Assembly: GCA_045837725.1 (NCBI GenBank)
Contig: JBEWZL010000306.1
Span: 298,066-362,065 of the forward strand
From: Vermamoeba vermiformis
Lineage: Eukaryota; Tubulinea; Echinamoebida
Direction: 5' to 3'
Length of the DNA: 64,000 nt
A program made the position numbers and the translations under genes. The notes beneath the pieces were generated by a model that saw only the letters and a program-made list of their open reading frames with translations, was not told where the DNA came from and made no database searches. Within the stretch, counting starts at the first letter, position 1. The number at the start of each line of letters is the position of its first letter. This document shows, piece after piece, positions 62,937-64,000 of this stretch.

Positions 62937-63306
62937 TGGATCGGCCGTCTACATCTGACTGAAAAAACAAGTCGAACGAGTCGCTACGGCAATCTGCAGC
63001 GATAAAAGTTAATAAATTGGTATTGTATTTATTAAATAATTAATATAACCAGTACTTACCAAATAAAGAGTGGGCGAGCACGTTTAAATCGCGGATCGGT
63101 TCTAAAATACTAGATTAGATTAATAAATAAAACATAAATTTAAATTTAATCTCAATGCAAACCGCCGCTAATATGTAAATGATCGGAACCAATTTGAATC
63201 CGGATTCAAATAAATAAAATGTAAAATTAAACTTACTAGTAGCGCCAAGTAGTAGTAGTGTTGCTTTCGTTATTCGTGAACAAGTAATACCAAGCTGGCA
63301 CGAACA

Positions 63307-63369
63307 ACTTGACCTGTCACGTCAAGTGATTCGTCACGTGATAAGTCACGTGGGTTGTTCACCGGTGAA
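63307..63369. promoter_or_regulatory. Cluster of palindromes and two CACGTG motifs
   Basis: Within about 60 bp lie an inverted repeat ACTTGAC...GTCAAGT (63307-63327), two CACGTG boxes at 63335 and 63347 spaced 12 bp apart, each inside GTCACGTG, and the 12-bp palindrome TTCACCGGTGAA (63358-63369). CACGTG is the binding site of many bHLH and bZIP factors. The cluster lies about 270 bp upstream of the gene start at 63635, so it may be its upstream control region. This is inference. Confidence 0.45.
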
Positions 63370-63530
63370 AAAACAGAAACAAACTTTTTGTAATTTACCG
63401 TGCTAAAAACAATAGCGTGTCACCACAAGTGGCGCGTTTGTTTAATATAATTGCGATACGAATCCAACAGATTCTATTGCAATTTAAAGTTTAGATCGTC
63501 GATCAAAAATCGGCATCTAAATTATCTGCT

Positions 63531-63549
63531 AAGCCTCCAAAAGAGGCTT
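63531..63549. repeat. Small perfect hairpin AAGCCTC-loop-GAGGCTT
   Basis: A 7-bp perfect stem with a five-base CAAAA loop, just upstream of the TATA-like element. It could form in RNA or mark the end of an upstream transcript; nothing more can be said. Confidence 0.5.
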
Positions 63550-63557
63550 GACTTTAT

Positions 63558-63567
63558 CTATATATAT
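63558..63567 (+). promoter_or_regulatory. TATA-like element upstream of the right-edge gene
   Basis: CTATATATAT lies about 68 bp before the proposed ATG at 63635. The spacing suits a core promoter, but AT-rich spacers make chance matches common. Confidence 0.3.
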
Positions 63568-63634
63568 CGAATCATCGCCTATAAATTCCGTTGGTAAAAC
63601 GGAATATTACAAGACAAATTTAGATTCGATCAGA

Positions 63635-64000
63635 ATGGTAAATATTATTTAAAATTTCAACCTTAGTTTATTGACACAAATAATTAAAAACAAGTTTTTA
63701 TATATCGTATTTTATTTTATTAGTATTTTTACAGTGCTAATGCTTTTTATAGAACAAGTCCAAGACATCGGCCTTGGATTCCATTAGAACTTACGTGACG
63801 TTCTTCGTCCTTGCTCGCAACCGTTTGGCACCAGGCGGAAGTACAGAAGCCTACGTCACCAAGCTGCACGACAGCCTTCAGTACTTTGGCTCGTTTGGCC
63901 GCAGAGCAGATTTCATCTTTTTCTACGTCTTGTTTGATTTTCATGGAATGCTGCCCTCGCTCCCAGACCGCACACAAGTTTATCCAACGTGGTACAAGAC
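63635..64000 (+). CDS. Unknown protein, 5' end only
   Basis: A minimal first exon (ATG at 63635) is followed by a GTAAAT donor and an intron ending TTTTTATAG at about 63751. The second exon then reads NKSKTSALDSIRTYVTFFVL and ARNRLAPGGSTEAYVTKLHD, then SLQYFGSFGRRADFIFFYVL and FDFHGMLPSLPDRTQVYP, open to the window edge. GC-rich third positions match other genes here. The opposite strand is also open (63747-63977), so the strand choice rests on codon use and the clean splice model. I do not recognise the family. Aromatic-rich content suggests a folded or membrane-near domain. Confidence 0.45.

Noticed and set aside
62549-62962. Repeat-encoded 137-residue protein
   Set aside because: The frame exists because the unit is 48 bp; the other strand is open as well, and there is no sign of a promoter or a domain.
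63747-63977. Minus-strand frame opposite the right-edge gene
   Set aside because: Both strands are open; the plus strand has a better splice model and codon use, so the minus reading was set aside, with low certainty.

Overview
The window is nuclear DNA of a compact unicellular eukaryote, most likely a free-living amoeboid protist. Reasons: about twenty protein genes lie in about 60 kb on both strands. Almost all are cut by short GT-AG introns of roughly 45-200 bp with GTAAGT/GTACGT donors. Intergenic gaps are often under 150 bp, and coding third positions are fairly GC-rich against AT-rich introns and spacers. The families present (granulin, F-box/LRR, F-box-SNF2 helicase, class C-type GPCR, GH31, membrane prolyl 4-hydroxylase) fit Amoebozoa or Heterolobosea, but I cannot assign a lineage from sequence alone.

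Layout. 1-4900: a partial F-box gene, an LRR gene and a three-module granulin precursor, all on the minus strand. 5495-17616: one giant secreted/anchored membrane protein of about 3,958 residues in five exons, with no family I recognise. 17705-24172 (minus): a P-loop NTPase and a SPEN-like RRM/SPOC locus. 24388-31712 (plus): a coiled-coil protein and then a 1,824-residue homologue of the spindle/centrosome protein HMMR (RHAMM). 31793-40609: F-box-SNF2 helicase, transaldolase, CUE-domain protein and the DNA-damage clamp subunit Rad9. 40859-55445: a membrane and secretory-pathway neighbourhood with a TM-F-box-TM protein, cis-prenyltransferase, TMEM19/DUF92 protein, triose-phosphate-translocator-family transporter, tRNA-Arg(CCT), prolyl 4-hydroxylase, a polytopic membrane protein fused to a polysaccharide pyruvyl transferase domain, secreted GH31 glycosidase and ELO fatty-acid elongase. 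56277-60131: a receptor with a Pmp-like beta-helix ectodomain and a class C-type 7TM domain. 60132-64000: gene-poor, repeat-rich DNA with possible remnants of a DNA transposon, a 48-bp tandem array built on a 20-bp palindrome, a cluster of palindromes, and the start of one more gene at the right edge.

How genes relate: no operons are expected. The stretch 42.2-55.4 kb is enriched in enzymes of the ER/Golgi and of polyprenol, glycan and lipid metabolism, which may be chance. Several divergent pairs share very short promoters (25-215 bp), and several convergent pairs end within 80-160 bp of each other. The most unusual proteins are the giant 3,958-residue membrane protein, the beta-helix GPCR, the membrane pyruvyl transferase and the very long HMMR homologue. 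The most unusual DNA is the palindromic 48-bp array. Gene models were spliced by eye from reading frame and GT-AG sites, so some exon edges may be wrong by a few codons.
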